Made by a program: the position numbers and the translations under genes. Shown in pieces: positions 17,215 to 26,906 of a stretch of DNA of 64,000 nt (its first letter is position 1; each line of letters starts with the position of its first letter). Below the pieces are notes generated by a model that saw only the letters and a program-made list of their open reading frames with translations, did no database searches and was not told the origin of the DNA. The DNA lies in assembly GCA_024123915.1 (NCBI GenBank), contig CP099650.1, forward strand, positions 4,836,001 through 4,900,000, read 5' to 3'. Source of the DNA: Oxalobacteraceae bacterium OTU3CAMAD1 (lineage in GTDB: Bacteria; Pseudomonadota; Gammaproteobacteria; Burkholderiales; Burkholderiaceae_D).

Positions 17215-19470
17215 TTACTTCGGATCCGCAGCGTAAGGCAACACGCGCGATGCCATGCGCGTATCGGTCTTGAGCAAGCCCACCTCGTCCGCCAGGATGT
17301 GTACCGCTTCGTTCAGCAGTACATCCTTGGCCGCCTTGGCGGCTTTTTCCGCTTCCAGCTCGGCCGCCAGCGAACGTTCGGCGCCTTGCAGGCCGTCGTC
17401 GCTGCGCAGCGCGCCGCGCACGCCCGCCACCTTCGGCACCGGCGCCGTCTTGCCGCTGGCAGGCTTGGCCGAAATCGCCTTGTTCAGCGCGTCCTTCGGA
17501 TCGGGCACCAGGATCGGATCATCGGCGCCCGGCGTGTTGGACAGCAGACGGGCCTCGCGCAGCTTGGCGCGCGCCTCTTGCTGCTCGCGCTCCTTGCGGC
17601 GCACGGTTTCATTCAGCGAGATCGAGTTTTCCTTGCGCTGCTTCTTGACCAGGGCGATATCCTCGGCCAGGTACTGGAAGTCCTTGTCCTTGGCGACGCG
17701 GGCGTCATGGCGTTTGTCCAGCATCGGCACGATTTCCTTCAGCTCGCCGGCCGGAATGTAGATCGCCGGCTTGATCGAGGTCCACGGCAAAGCGTTGTCG
17801 TAGCTCGATTCGCCGAAGGAATCGGCGTCCGACATCGTCGGCAGCTTGATGTCCGGCGTGACGCCGCGCAGCTGCGTGGTGCCGCCGTTGATGCGGAAGA
17901 ACTGCGCCACGGTGAACTTCAGCTCGCCGTACTTGACCTTCTCGCTCTGCGAGAAACGGTCCAGGCCGAACAGGGTTTGCACGGTGCCCTTGCCGAAGCT
18001 TGGCTCGCCGATGATGATGCCGCGGCCGTAATCCTGGATCGCCGCCGCGAAAATCTCCGACGCCGAGGCCGAGCCGCGATTGATCAGCACGCCCATCGGG
18101 CCGTCCCACGCCATGCCGGCGTTGGTGTCGCTTTCCACTTCGACCTTGTTGTCGGCGGTGCGCTGCTGCACCACCGGCCCCTTGTCGATGAACAGGCCGG
18201 TCAGTTCGACCGCCTCGTTGAGCGAACCGCCGCCGTTGTTGCGCAGGTCGATCAGCACGTTGTCGACCTTATCCTTCTTCAACTCGGCCAGCAGGCGGGC
18301 GACGTCGCGCGTGGCGCTCTTGAAGTCCTTCTCGTTCTTGCGGCGCGCTTCGAAGTCCTGGTAGAACGTCGGCAGCGCGATGACGCCGACGCGGCGCTTG
18401 GTGTTGCCGTCCTTGACCTCGTAGATGGTCTTCTTGGCCGACTGCTCTTCCATGCTGATCTTCTGGCGCACCAGCGAGACGAAGGAATGCTTGCCGTCCG
18501 GGCCGGCGTCGGCCGGGATGATCTCCAGCTTGACGGTCGAATCCTTGGGCCCGCGAATGAGCGCGACGACATCGTCCAGGCGCCAGCCCATGACCTCGGT
18601 CAGCGGGGTTTTCTCGTCCTTGGCGACGGCGACGATCTTGTCGCCGACCTTGATCTTGCCCGACAGGCCGGCCGGGCTGCCCGGCACCACCTCGCGCACG
18701 ACGGTATAGTCGTCGCGGCTTTGCAGCACGCAACCGATGCCCTCGAGCGACAGGCGCATGGCGATGTCGAAGTTCTCGGCCGCGCGCGGGCCCAGGTAAT
18801 TGGTGTGCGGCTCGATCGACATCGCGTAGGCGTTCATGAAGATCTGGAACACGTCCTCGTTGGTCGGCTTGCGCGACGGGATCAGGTAGTTCTCGTAGCG
18901 CTTGTCGAGCGTCTCGCGGATGCTCTTGTCATCCTTGCCGGCCAGTTTCAGGCGCAGCCACTCGTTCTTGACGCGCTTGCGCCACAGGTCCTTGACCTCG
19001 GCCTCGCTCTTGGTCCATTCGGCCTTTTCGCGGTCGTATTGGTAACTCTCGTCGGAGTTGAATTCGAACTTGGCGGTCTTGACCAGCTCGCGTGCATAGG
19101 CGATGCGCTCGTTCAGGCGCTGCTGGTACAGGTTGAAGATGGCGAACGGCACGCTCAGGTTCTCGCCGTTGATGGCGTCGTCGAGACGGGTGCGCACGAT
19201 GGCGTACTGGTCGACGTCGGCCTGCGTGAAGAACAGCTTTTCGGAGTCGAGCGACTTGAAGTAGCGGTCGAAGATCTTTTCGGACATCGCATCGTCGAGC
19301 GGCACGGCCTTGTAATGTAACTTGCCCAGCACCCGGGACGCCCAAACGGCCGCCTGGGTTTGGCCCGCCTGGGGCTTGAGTGGGGTATCTGCCGCTTTTT
19401 CCGGCACGGCTGCGCCGGCCTGGACTGACAGGGCCGACATCATGGCCACCAACAGCATTTGCTTCTTCAT
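17215..19470 (-). CDS. prc: Carboxy-terminal processing protease Prc (Tsp)
   Basis: 751-aa periplasmic serine protease. Signal peptide to about residue 20 (VQAGAA), a long N-terminal helical region, a PDZ domain (about 230-330, SLEGIGCVLQ...VVPGSPAGLSGKIKVGDKIV), then the S41 catalytic core with NRGSASASEIFAAA (Ser) and GEPSFGKGTVQT (Lys), the Ser/Lys dyad. The C-terminal domain is rich in Lys, Glu and Ala. The length fits Prc of Gram-negatives, which trims and degrades periplasmic and lipoprotein substrates such as peptidoglycan hydrolases. Monocistronic, with its own terminator. Confidence 0.93.
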   Translation of the reverse strand: MKKQMLLVAMMSALSVQAGAAVPEKAADTPLKPQAGQTQAAVWASRVLGKLHYKAVPLDDAMSEKIFDRYFKSLDSEKLFFTQADVDQYAIVRTRLDDAINGENLSVPFAIFNLYQQRLNERIAYARELVKTAKFEFNSDESYQYDREKAEWTKSEAEVKDLWRKRVKNEWLRLKLAGKDDKSIRETLDKRYENYLIPSRKPTNEDVFQIFMNAYAMSIEPHTNYLGPRAAENFDIAMRLSLEGIGCVLQSRDDYTVVREVVPGSPAGLSGKIKVGDKIVAVAKDEKTPLTEVMGWRLDDVVALIRGPKDSTVKLEIIPADAGPDGKHSFVSLVRQKISMEEQSAKKTIYEVKDGNTKRRVGVIALPTFYQDFEARRKNEKDFKSATRDVARLLAELKKDKVDNVLIDLRNNGGGSLNEAVELTGLFIDKGPVVQQRTADNKVEVESDTNAGMAWDGPMGVLINRGSASASEIFAAAIQDYGRGIIIGEPSFGKGTVQTLFGLDRFSQSEKVKYGELKFTVAQFFRINGGTTQLRGVTPDIKLPTMSDADSFGESSYDNALPWTSIKPAIYIPAGELKEIVPMLDKRHDARVAKDKDFQYLAEDIALVKKQRKENSISLNETVRRKEREQQEARAKLREARLLSNTPGADDPILVPDPKDALNKAISAKPASGKTAPVPKVAGVRGALRSDDGLQGAERSLAAELEAEKAAKAAKDVLLNEAVHILADEVGLLKTDTRMASRVLPYAADPK

Positions 19471-19753
19471 CGGCTTTACTCCGGAACGTAATAACTCATT
19501 TATCGGTAACGCAATTCGGTCATGCGGTCATGCGGAGGTGATAAACCGCACAATTTTATTCTACAGGATAGCAGCCGCGCCACGGCATCGTGAAGCCAGA
19601 GTTTCCCTGTACAAGCTTAAGAGTAACTGAAAATCGTTTTCTGTCCAGCCACTGAAGGGAAATCCACAACGTCCGCCCTTCCCGGATCTCAAAATATTCT
19701 ATTTAAGTTACTGTTTTCAAAAAGAAAAACACCGAAGATTCCTTAAAAACATA

Positions 19754-19915
19754 TTGCTTTGCAGCAAAATTATGCTATCATCCTGTCCAGTACAGTTAAT
19801 TCCACGGCCTGCCAGGCAATGATTCGGCAGTGCCCGCACGCCTCCACTGGTGAGGCGCTTGAGTTTCGTAGCCGCCTTACCCAGTCGCTCCCCAGGAGCG
19901 CGCTCGTCTACGAGC
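19754..19915 (+). promoter_or_regulatory. Promoter and structured leader of the chemoreceptor gene
   Basis: The 480-nt gap 19471-19950 holds a candidate sigma70 promoter, TTGCTT (19754-19759), 16-nt spacer, TATCAT (19776-19781). About 50 nt into the transcript three consecutive hairpins occur: CGCCTC/GAGGCG (19839-19857), CGCTCC/GGAGCG (19886-19900) and GCTCG/CGAGC (19902-19915). They end about 35 nt before the ATG and match no riboswitch consensus I recognise. The remainder, 19471-19753, is AT-rich and shows nothing clear. Confidence 0.45.
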
Positions 19916-19950
19916 ATTCCAATAGCAAGACTTTTTCTCTAAAGAGATCC

Positions 19951-21978
19951 ATGAGCACATTTACTATGAATACCCGTAACTGGGGTGTTGGCACAAAGAT
20001 TACCGTTTTCACGTTCGCGCTGATCAGCGTGATCCTCGCAATCCTGCTGACCCTGATTAATCTGAGCACCTCCTCCATGCTCAAGGAACGCGCCAAGTCC
20101 AACGTCGCCAACTCCCTCAACGGCATCAGCAACACCGTCGAGGTGTTCAACAACGCCATGACCAACGAGGCGTCGAGCTTCGCGCGCCTGTTCGCCGCGG
20201 GCTTCGGCGCCGGCAAGTTCACGCTCGATCCGGCCGCCAAGGTCGAGATCGCCGGCAAGCCGACACCGACCCTGGCCCACGACGGCAAGGCGCTCAACAT
20301 GGACTTCAGCATCCCCGACAAGTTCACCAGCGACACCGGCGTCATCGCCACTATCTTCGCCGCCGATGGCGAAGAGTTCGTGCGCGTGAGCACCTCGCTG
20401 AAGAAGGAAAACGGCGACCGCGCCGTCGGCACCCAGCTCGACCACGCCCACCTGAGCTACGCCCCCCTGCGCGCCGGCAACAGCTACATCGGCCTGGCCA
20501 CCCTGTTCGGCAAGCAGTACATTACCCAGTACGACCCGATCAAGGACGACGGCGGCAAGGTCATCGGCGTGCTGTTCATCGGTCTCGACATCTCCAAGAA
20601 CATGACGATGCTCAAGGAAAAAATCAAGGCCATCACCATCGGCGATACCGGCTATATCTACGTGCTGAACGCGGCGCCGGGCAAGGACCAGGGCAAGATG
20701 CTGATCCACCGCTCGCGCGAAGGCGAAAACCTGTTCGAGCGCAAGAGCGCCGACGGCCGCCTGTTCATCCAGGAAATGCTCAAGGCCAAGGAAGGCAGCA
20801 TGCTCTACGACTGGCCGGACGCCGACGGCAAGGAGCCGCGCGAGAAAATGGTCGAATTCAAGACCTTCAAGGATTGGAACTGGCTTATCGTCGGCGGCAC
20901 CTACACCGAGGAAATCACCCGCGAGGCCGCGACCTTGCGCAACACCTACGCCGCGCTCGGCCTGACCGCGCTGCTGATCTTCGCCGGCGTGCTGTTCCTG
21001 CTGGTGCGCGCCGTGGTTTCGCGTCCGCTGGGCCGCGCCGAGGATGCGGCCACCCGCATCGCCCAGGGCGACCTGGACGTGCATCTGGAAATCCACAACA
21101 AGGATGAAATCGGCCTGGTGCTGCGCGCCCTGAACGGCATCAGCAGCAACCTGTCGAACGTCGTCGGCCAGGTGCGCACCGGCGCCGAGCAGATCACCAC
21201 CGCCTCGAGCGAAATCGCCAGCGGCAACCTGGACCTGTCGTCGCGCACCGAGGAACAGGCGTCGAGCCTGGAAGAGACCGCCGCGTCGATGGAGCAGCTC
21301 AGCAGCGCCGTCAAGCAAAACGCCGACAACGCCGCCCAGGCCAACCAGATGGCGCTGGCCGCCTCGGGCATCGCCGCCAAGGGTGGCGAGGTCGTCGCGC
21401 AAGTGGTCGACACGATGGGTTCGATCAACCAATCGTCGCGCAAGATCGTCGACATCATCTCGGTCATCGACGGCATCGCCTTCCAGACCAACATCCTGGC
21501 GCTGAACGCGGCCGTCGAAGCGGCCCGCGCCGGCGAACAAGGCCGCGGCTTCGCGGTCGTCGCCTCCGAGGTGCGCAACCTGGCGCAGCGCTCGGCCACC
21601 GCCGCCAAGGAAATCAAGGCGCTGATCGACGACTCCGTCAGCAAGGTCGACATCGGCAGCCGCCAGGTCGAACAGGCCGGCACGACGATGCAGGAAGTGG
21701 TCGACAGCGTGCGCCGCGTGACCGACATCATGTCCGAGATCAGCAGCGCCAGCGAAGAGCAGCGCGCCGGCATCGGCCAGGTGCACGAAGCGATCGCCCA
21801 GATGGACCAGGTCACGCAGCAGAACGCCGCGCTGGTGGAAGAAGCGGCCGCCGCAGCGCACGCGCTGCAAGACCAGGCGCACGAACTGGAGCAGGTGGTG
21901 CGCATCTTCAACCTGGGCAGCCACAAAGCCGCGCCGGCACTCGGCAGCGACAAGCGGGAATATCTGGCGCTGAAGTAA
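19951..21978 (+). CDS. Methyl-accepting chemotaxis protein with Cache sensor domain
   Basis: 675 aa from ATG at 19951. Transmembrane helix 1 at about 18-38, a periplasmic Cache-type domain (about 45-320; the part around [15 protein letters not shown] and [18 protein letters not shown] is typical of single Cache sCache_2/Cache_3), transmembrane helix 2 at about 335-355, HAMP, then a long coiled coil with the signalling hairpin [21 protein letters not shown] see no C-terminal CheR pentapeptide. It relays extracellular ligand binding to CheA/CheW; the ligand is unknown. Single gene with its own terminator. Confidence 0.92.
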   Translation: MSTFTMNTRNWGVGTKITVFTFALISVILAILLTLINLSTSSMLKERAKSNVANSLNGISNTVEVFNNAMTNEASSFARLFAAGFGAGKFTLDPAAKVEIAGKPTPTLAHDGKALNMDFSIPDKFTSDTGVIATIFAADGEEFVRVSTSLKKENGDRAVGTQLDHAHLSYAPLRAGNSYIGLATLFGKQYITQYDPIKDDGGKVIGVLFIGLDISKNMTMLKEKIKAITIGDTGYIYVLNAAPGKDQGKMLIHRSREGENLFERKSADGRLFIQEMLKAKEGSMLYDWPDADGKEPREKMVEFKTFKDWNWLIVGGTYTEEITREAATLRNTYAALGLTALLIFAGVLFLLVRAVVSRPLGRAEDAATRIAQGDLDVHLEIHNKDEIGLVLRALNGISSNLSNVVGQVRTGAEQITTASSEIASGNLDLSSRTEEQASSLEETAASMEQLSSAVKQNADNAAQANQMALAASGIAAKGGEVVAQVVDTMGSINQSSRKIVDIISVIDGIAFQTNILALNAAVEAARAGEQGRGFAVVASEVRNLAQRSATAAKEIKALIDDSVSKVDIGSRQVEQAGTTMQEVVDSVRRVTDIMSEISSASEEQRAGIGQVHEAIAQMDQVTQQNAALVEEAAAAAHALQDQAHELEQVVRIFNLGSHKAAPALGSDKREYLALK

Positions 21979-21998
21979 TCCAAAGCGTCGCCGCGAAA

Positions 21999-22031
21999 AG
22001 CCGCCATCGTGAAAACGGTGGCGGCTTTTTT
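21999..22031 (+). terminator. Bidirectional terminator after the chemoreceptor gene
   Basis: A 12-bp stem (AGCCGCCATCGT against ACGGTGGCGGCT, one G-T pair) closes on a GAAA tetraloop and is followed by six T. A-rich sequence precedes it, so it can also serve the convergent lipoprotein gene. Confidence 0.92.
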
Positions 22032-22060
22032 CTTGCGCGATCGACTAGCGGCGGCTATCC

Positions 22061-22504
22061 TTACTTGATTGGGTACAGGCCCGGACGCCCCTTCGCTGGC
22101 TTGGGCACATGCTCGAACCTCGCGTCCAACCGTTCAAAACACTGCCTGCTCAGGTTCGAAAAGTCGCCCCTGCTCCGTCGATAGTCTGTAAAGAACGCCA
22201 CCTTTTCATCCGCAGCGACGAACACAAGCAGCGTGGCGCCCTCATCTTTCCAGACCTCGGAAAACTTTTGGCTGTTCCACTTGAAGCCGAGTGTCTCGTC
22301 GGTTGTGGCGTTATCAGTATAGGGGCCGAACATGCAGACTCTTTTCCACGGCCGTGGAAGCGCGCGGTCCAAATCGACCGTGCGCCGATCGGACTCGTCG
22401 AAGTCATCGAATATGGCGTTGGCTATCGAGTCATGGCGCGAACAGGCCACGGCTGTCGCCGCCACGAACGCGAAAAAACAAAGCCGTCCTACTTCTTTCA
22501 ACAT
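22061..22504 (-). CDS. Hypothetical lipoprotein, 147 aa
   Basis: N-terminus MLKEVGRLCFFAFVAATAVAC is a short lipoprotein-like signal with a lipobox ending AVAC, so Cys21 may be lipidated. The mature part is acidic then mixed (CMFGPYTDN, FKWNSQKFSEVWKDEGATLLVFV) and has no motif I recognise. Base composition is clearly lower in GC than the neighbours, perhaps a sign of transfer. Convergent with the chemoreceptor gene, sharing its terminator. Confidence 0.65.
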   Translation of the reverse strand: MLKEVGRLCFFAFVAATAVACSRHDSIANAIFDDFDESDRRTVDLDRALPRPWKRVCMFGPYTDNATTDETLGFKWNSQKFSEVWKDEGATLLVFVAADEKVAFFTDYRRSRGDFSNLSRQCFERLDARFEHVPKPAKGRPGLYPIK

Positions 22505-22639
22505 AAAAATCCTCGCCAGAGGCAGCCGTCAAAACTGCCGTGCCTGTATTCATTGATAGACACGCAGCATACTAGATTGCAGATATAACAATTCCTCACA
22601 ATCTCACTCGGGGGATTTTTTCCATCTCTATAGTTCAGA

Positions 22640-22666
22640 TCGTGTCGGAATGTCAGACTTGACCGA
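22640..22666 (+). repeat. Degenerate single arm of the GGGGTCAGG palindromic element
   Basis: TCGTGTCGGAATGTCAGAC and following bases match the right arm of the element at 5413-5439 at 21 of 27 positions. The partner arm is missing. It lies about 50 nt upstream of the TonB-receptor gene. Confidence 0.5.
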
Positions 22667-22716
22667 ATGCGACATTTGTCGCATCCTTGCTATCTTCGTC
22701 GCAATCAAGCTTGATC

Positions 22717-24843
22717 ATGCCCCTCAAATCGATTACTCAGCTGGCTCTGTTGAAAGCCTTAACGCGTCGGATGCGATTCGCGCTCCGCATTCTCATTGCG
22801 CTACCGACGGCAGCTCACGCCCAGGAAGAATCTCCATTGCCCCCGACAGCGACGGTCACCGTCACAGCCAAAAAAGAAGCGGTCATCAAAAAACTCGACA
22901 AGACCGTCTATGACGTGTCGGACATGCCGAGGGCGGCAAATGGCACCACCCAGGATGTTTTGCAATCGACACCCGAGGTATCGGTGTCGGCCGACGGGCA
23001 AATTTCGGTCAAAGGCAATGCGCAGGTCACGGTCCTGATCAACGGCAAGCCGACGGCGATGATGTCCGGGTCGGCCGATGAACGGGCGACGGCGCTGCAG
23101 ACCATGAGCGGCGCCGACGTCGCCAGCGTGGAAGTGATCACCAATCCGTCCGCCGCCTACAACGCCAATGGTGGCGCCATCCTCAATATCGTGTTGAAGC
23201 GCAACCGCAAGCCCGGGGCCCGCGCCCAGATACAGGGCAGCGCAGCGGATCACGGCCTGTGGAACGTGGGCGCGTCGGGCGACGTGACCAACAAGAACAT
23301 CAGCGTGCACGGCAGCCTGGCGCTGCGCCACGACGGCACGGACAAAATCCGCGAATCGACGGTGGACTGGACTAATCCCTTCACCGGCGAGACGCGGCGA
23401 ACACGGCAGACGTCGGAAGTCTTCGTCCGCCGCACCGTCCAAAGCGCGGGCCTGGGCGTCGACTACGCTCTCAGCGAAACCGACAGCCTGAGCCTGTCGA
23501 CGAAATATAACGAGCGCCGCTCGCGTCCCGTGTTCGACGTGCTCAACGAGAACCGTAGCGGCGCCGGCGAGACCGTCTATCACCGCATCTCCACCGGCCC
23601 CAACGAGCAGTCCGACGGCAGCGCCAGCCTGAACTACAGCCATCAGGACGGCGGCACGGCGCTCAAGGCGATGCTCCAGCACAGCGATACGAAGGGCTTG
23701 ATCGACAAGTCCTACCGCGACGTGTTCGTTTCACCGGTGCGCCCCACGGACTACAGTCGCGGCGCCACCAGGTTGACGCGCCGCCTGAATCAGGCCACCC
23801 TCGACTGGAGCCGCCCGTCGGAGTACGGCAAGCTGGGCATGGGCCTGGATATCCAGGACAAAGTCGACAACATCGACAACTATCAGGCGTCCATCGATGC
23901 CGCGACAGGCGCGGAGACACCCGATCCCGCCACCACCAACGGCTATGCCGTGACGTCCACCGTATCGGCCGCTTATCTGACCGACCATATCACGCACGGC
24001 AAATGGGAAGCGCTGCTGGGCGGACGGGCGGAGCGGATGGCGCTACGCGTGCGTCCGGCGGGAGGCATCGCGCAAACGCGGCATTGGCAGGCGTTCAACC
24101 CCAGCCTCCACCTGCGATATGCCATGAGCGACAAGACCGACCTGACGCTCAGCTACCGCCGCAGCCTGCAGATGCCCGATCCGCGCGATCTCAACCCGTT
24201 CACCACCTATGTCGATGCGCAAAACCTGAGCCGTGGCAACCCCGCCCTGAGGCCGCAACAACTGACGTCCTGGGAGATCGGCACCGATACGAGCGCCGCG
24301 CAATTCACCACCAGTCTTAACGCCTTCTATCGCACCAGCGGCAATACGGTGACCGATGCGCGCAGTTTCGCCGACAATGTGATCGTCACCTCGAAGCAGA
24401 ACGGCGGACAGGCCAGCTCTACCGGACTCACCGGCGCAGTCACCTGGACGCCGGACGCCAAGCTGCGGTTGGGCATGGATGGCGGCGCCTATCGCGTGAC
24501 GCTTCGGACGCCGGACCTCTCCGGTCTCGTGCGCCAAAACGACATCGCCGGCTACATCAACCTGAGGGCGGCGTACAGCGCCGCACAGGACAACCTGTCG
24601 CTCGACGCGCATGGCCAGTCGGCGGGCATCTCCCCGCTCGGCCGGTTTGGCGCCACCAGCAGCGTCAATCTGAGCTGGAAGCACGCGATGACCAGCACGC
24701 TGAGCCTGACCGTCAACGCCAACGATATTTTCGATGGCGGCAGGCGCACCTATACGACCGACACCAGCACCTTCCGCCAGGCCGGATTCGACCATTTCGT
24801 CGCGCGGCGACTCTACGTGGGCCTGGTAAAAAAGATCGAGTGA
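22717..24843 (+). CDS. TonB-dependent receptor / outer-membrane beta-barrel (OMP_b-brl_3 type)
   Basis: About 708 aa. A signal region ends PTAAHA; the start is uncertain (ATG at 22717, or 22771 giving MRFALRILIALPTAAHA), and neither has a clear binding site. A plug domain follows (TVYDVSDMPRAANGTTQDVLQ, SVSADGQISVKGNAQVTVLINGKP, VEVITNPSAAYNANGGAILNIVLK), then a barrel ending in a C-terminal VGLVKKIE strand. A typical TonB-dependent receptor plug, but without a long TonB-box extension. It is followed after 35 nt by copper-related genes, so copper or another metal ligand is a reasonable guess. Confidence 0.82.
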   Translation: MPLKSITQLALLKALTRRMRFALRILIALPTAAHAQEESPLPPTATVTVTAKKEAVIKKLDKTVYDVSDMPRAANGTTQDVLQSTPEVSVSADGQISVKGNAQVTVLINGKPTAMMSGSADERATALQTMSGADVASVEVITNPSAAYNANGGAILNIVLKRNRKPGARAQIQGSAADHGLWNVGASGDVTNKNISVHGSLALRHDGTDKIRESTVDWTNPFTGETRRTRQTSEVFVRRTVQSAGLGVDYALSETDSLSLSTKYNERRSRPVFDVLNENRSGAGETVYHRISTGPNEQSDGSASLNYSHQDGGTALKAMLQHSDTKGLIDKSYRDVFVSPVRPTDYSRGATRLTRRLNQATLDWSRPSEYGKLGMGLDIQDKVDNIDNYQASIDAATGAETPDPATTNGYAVTSTVSAAYLTDHITHGKWEALLGGRAERMALRVRPAGGIAQTRHWQAFNPSLHLRYAMSDKTDLTLSYRRSLQMPDPRDLNPFTTYVDAQNLSRGNPALRPQQLTSWEIGTDTSAAQFTTSLNAFYRTSGNTVTDARSFADNVIVTSKQNGGQASSTGLTGAVTWTPDAKLRLGMDGGAYRVTLRTPDLSGLVRQNDIAGYINLRAAYSAAQDNLSLDAHGQSAGISPLGRFGATSSVNLSWKHAMTSTLSLTVNANDIFDGGRRTYTTDTSTFRQAGFDHFVARRLYVGLVKKIE

Positions 24844-24866
24844 ATGGGCGCCGGCCCGTTTTCACC

Positions 24867-24881
24867 TATAATTGGCACATG
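24867..24881 (+). promoter_or_regulatory. -10 box placed for a leaderless mRNA (DUF2946 gene)
   Basis: TATAAT at 24867-24872 is a perfect -10 element and the A of the ATG is 7 nt downstream, where transcription would be expected to begin. No Shine-Dalgarno sequence is present. No good -35 is visible. The copper genes could therefore be transcribed separately from the receptor as a leaderless message. Confidence 0.45.
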
Positions 24882-25238
24882 GGTAACCTCTTCAAACACC
24901 GGCGCCGCACCAGCCTGATCGTCTGCATTGCGATCTTGCTGAACTTGTTGACGCCGGCGCTCGGCCAAGCGATGTCGACGCTGCTGCGCGATCCGCTGAC
25001 GCTGGACATTTGCAGCGCCACCCCGGCCAAGCGCACGCAGGACATGCCGGCCGCCGGCATGAAGCATTGCGTGTTTTGCGCGACCCACGCGACGCCGGCC
25101 GCGCCGCCGCCATCCATCCCGGTTCTGGTCGCGCTGCTCGACGGCCATGACGTCTATCCATCCCTCGAGTATCTGTCGCCCTCCCCGCTGGCCGCCTGGT
25201 CCGGCGCCAAGCCACGCGGCCCGCCGTCGCTGTCCTGA
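24879..25238 (+). CDS. DUF2946-family small protein
   Basis: 119 aa. N-terminal hydrophobic segment (about 12-32, SLIVCIAILLNLLTPALGQA), then a short domain with MKHCVFCATHA, the HCxFC-type motif of DUF2946. Members are often next to copper transport and cytochrome oxidase assembly genes, which is the case here (SCO1, PCuAC). The His/Cys motif suggests metal binding at the membrane or in the periplasm; function is not established. Confidence 0.75.
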   Translation: MGNLFKHRRRTSLIVCIAILLNLLTPALGQAMSTLLRDPLTLDICSATPAKRTQDMPAAGMKHCVFCATHATPAAPPPSIPVLVALLDGHDVYPSLEYLSPSPLAAWSGAKPRGPPSLS

Positions 25239-25322
25239 CTCTCGCTTGACGCGCACGATATGCCGCCCGCCCCACGTGGGTGCCGAGCGTGCGCACGCCT
25301 TTTCATCATCGACAGGATATCC

Positions 25323-25937
25323 ATGCAACGACGATATTTCATTTCCACGCTCGCGGCCATGCTGGTCACGGTCGCGCCAAGCATGGCCGCACCGGCCTTT
25401 AACGGCATCGACGTCACCGGCGCCGCCATCGGCCCGGACTACCAGCTGTTTTACGCCGACGGCAAGCCGGCCTCGCTGCGCGACTTCAAAGGCAAATACG
25501 TGATGCTGTTCTTCGGCTTCACGCAATGCCCGGACGTCTGCCCGACGGCGCTGTCGCGCGCCGTCGAAATCAAACGCCTGCTGGGCGCCGACGGCAACAA
25601 GCTGCAAATCGTCTTCGCCACCGTCGACCCCGAACGCGACACCGGACCGCTGCTGGCCGAATACATGCGCGCCTTCGATCCGACCTTCGTCAGCGTGCGC
25701 GGCAACCTCGCGCAGACCGCCAAGGCCGCCGCCGACTTCAAGATCTTTTATCGCAAGGTCCCCAGCGGCAGCTCGTACACGATGGACCACACCGCCATCA
25801 CCTACGTGTTCGACGCCGACAGCAAGATCCGGCTCGCCTTCAAACATGACCAACCAGCCCAGCAATGCGCGGACGACCTGCGCAAACTGATGGCTCCCGC
25901 ACGACCAACCAGCTTCCTGAAAGGACTATTCCAATGA
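25323..25937 (+). CDS. SCO1/SenC copper-binding thioredoxin-fold protein
   Basis: 204 aa from ATG 25323 (ACAGGA upstream). Signal peptide MQRRYFISTLAAMLVTVAPSMA, then the SCO fold with FTQCPDVCPT (the CxxxC copper motif), ATVDPERDT and the distal copper ligand in DHTAITYVF. SCO proteins deliver copper to, or reduce, the CuA site of cytochrome c oxidase. It overlaps the PCuAC gene by ATGA, the usual partnership. Confidence 0.92.
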   Translation: MQRRYFISTLAAMLVTVAPSMAAPAFNGIDVTGAAIGPDYQLFYADGKPASLRDFKGKYVMLFFGFTQCPDVCPTALSRAVEIKRLLGADGNKLQIVFATVDPERDTGPLLAEYMRAFDPTFVSVRGNLAQTAKAAADFKIFYRKVPSGSSYTMDHTAITYVFDADSKIRLAFKHDQPAQQCADDLRKLMAPARPTSFLKGLFQ

Positions 25938-26371
25938 AAAAACTGCTCTCCCTGCTGCTGCTCGCAGCCCTCCCCGCCCTGGCCCAGGTGACCGTCGGCG
26001 AACCGTGGGTGCGCGCCACCGTCGCCGCGCAAAAAGCCACCGGCGCCTTCATGACCCTGACTTCGACGCAAGGCGCCAAGCTGGTCGGCGCCAGCTCGCC
26101 GGCCGCCGGCGTGGTCGAAATGCATGAAATGAAAATGGTCGACGATGTGATGCGCATGCGCGAAGTCACCGCGCTGGAGCTGCCGGCCGGCAAAGCGGTC
26201 AAGCTCAGCCCCGGCGGCTACCACCTGATGTTGCTGGATTTGAAGCAACCGCTGAAGGAAGGGGCCACTGTGCCCTTGACCTTGGAGATAGAAAACGCGC
26301 AGAAGGTGCGCAGCAAGATCGTGGTGGACGCGCCGGTCAAGCCGCTCAATACGGCAGCCATGCACCACTAG
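25934..26371 (+). CDS. Periplasmic copper chaperone PCu(A)C
   Basis: 145 aa, signal peptide MKKLLSLLLLAALPALAQ. The copper-binding set MHEMKMVDDVMRMREV and GGYHLMLLDL gives the His/Met ligands of PCuAC (H-x-M ... M ... H-x-M), and the tail ends in His-His. It passes copper to SCO1 or directly to CuA. The stop lies inside the convergent M50-like gene, giving a 26-nt tail overlap. Confidence 0.9.
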   Translation: MKKLLSLLLLAALPALAQVTVGEPWVRATVAAQKATGAFMTLTSTQGAKLVGASSPAAGVVEMHEMKMVDDVMRMREVTALELPAGKAVKLSPGGYHLMLLDLKQPLKEGATVPLTLEIENAQKVRSKIVVDAPVKPLNTAAMHH

Positions 26372-26906
26372 TCAGGCCCGTGACGCCGGCCACCCACCAG
26401 CCGGCGCCGACGATCGGCAAATAGGGCCACGACCGCAGCGAGATTTTCCAGTCGACGTGGGACGGCCAAAAGGCCAGGAACTGCGGCGCCACGGCGAACG
26501 CCAGCGCCACGTCGATCCACTGGAAATGCAGGCCGTAACGGGTGCGCCACCATGCCACCAGGAACGGCAGCACCACCACCACAAATGGCGCCAGCGCGGA
26601 CGGCGCCGCGTTGTACCAGCGCACCCGCGTCAGGCGCACCGAACCCAATTCCCAGCCCTGTCCGACCCGGCGCGGTATCACCGTGAACGCCGCCGGGCGG
26701 GCGCCGGTCAGCTTGGCGGCGACGAAATGCGCCAGTTCGTGGCAGATGGTGCCGGCCAAGGTGAAGAGGAAAAAGAAGGGATGCCGCGCCGACAAGGCGC
26801 GGATCAGCAGCGCCAGCAGCAGGGACGGCACCAGGTAGATCAGAAGATCGCGATGGTGGCACAGCCAGGCCGGCGCAAGTACATTACATTCAAACAGGCT
26901 GCTCAT
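26346..26906 (-). CDS. M50-like membrane metallopeptidase homologue
   Basis: About 186 aa with four to five hydrophobic segments. A first-third motif TICHELAHFVAAKLTGARP carries HExxH (HELAH) in a membrane segment, as in M50/site-2-protease relatives. A matching second zinc motif (NPDG-like) is not obvious, so activity is uncertain. Start: ATG at 26906 or 26921, neither with a good binding site. The 3' end overlaps the PCuAC gene by 26 nt, so their messages are partly antisense to each other. Confidence 0.72.
   Translation of the reverse strand: MSSLFECNVLAPAWLCHHRDLLIYLVPSLLLALLIRALSARHPFFFLFTLAGTICHELAHFVAAKLTGARPAAFTVIPRRVGQGWELGSVRLTRVRWYNAAPSALAPFVVVVLPFLVAWWRTRYGLHFQWIDVALAFAVAPQFLAFWPSHVDWKISLRSWPYLPIVGAGWWVAGVTGLTSGAWLPY

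Noticed and set aside
17158..17235. 25-codon plus-strand frame MVDIHQRHNMYLCG...
   Set aside because: No ribosome binding site; it runs into the prc stop region antisense.
17299..19320. 673-codon frame antisense to prc
   Set aside because: No motifs; biased composition; prc has a complete domain set.
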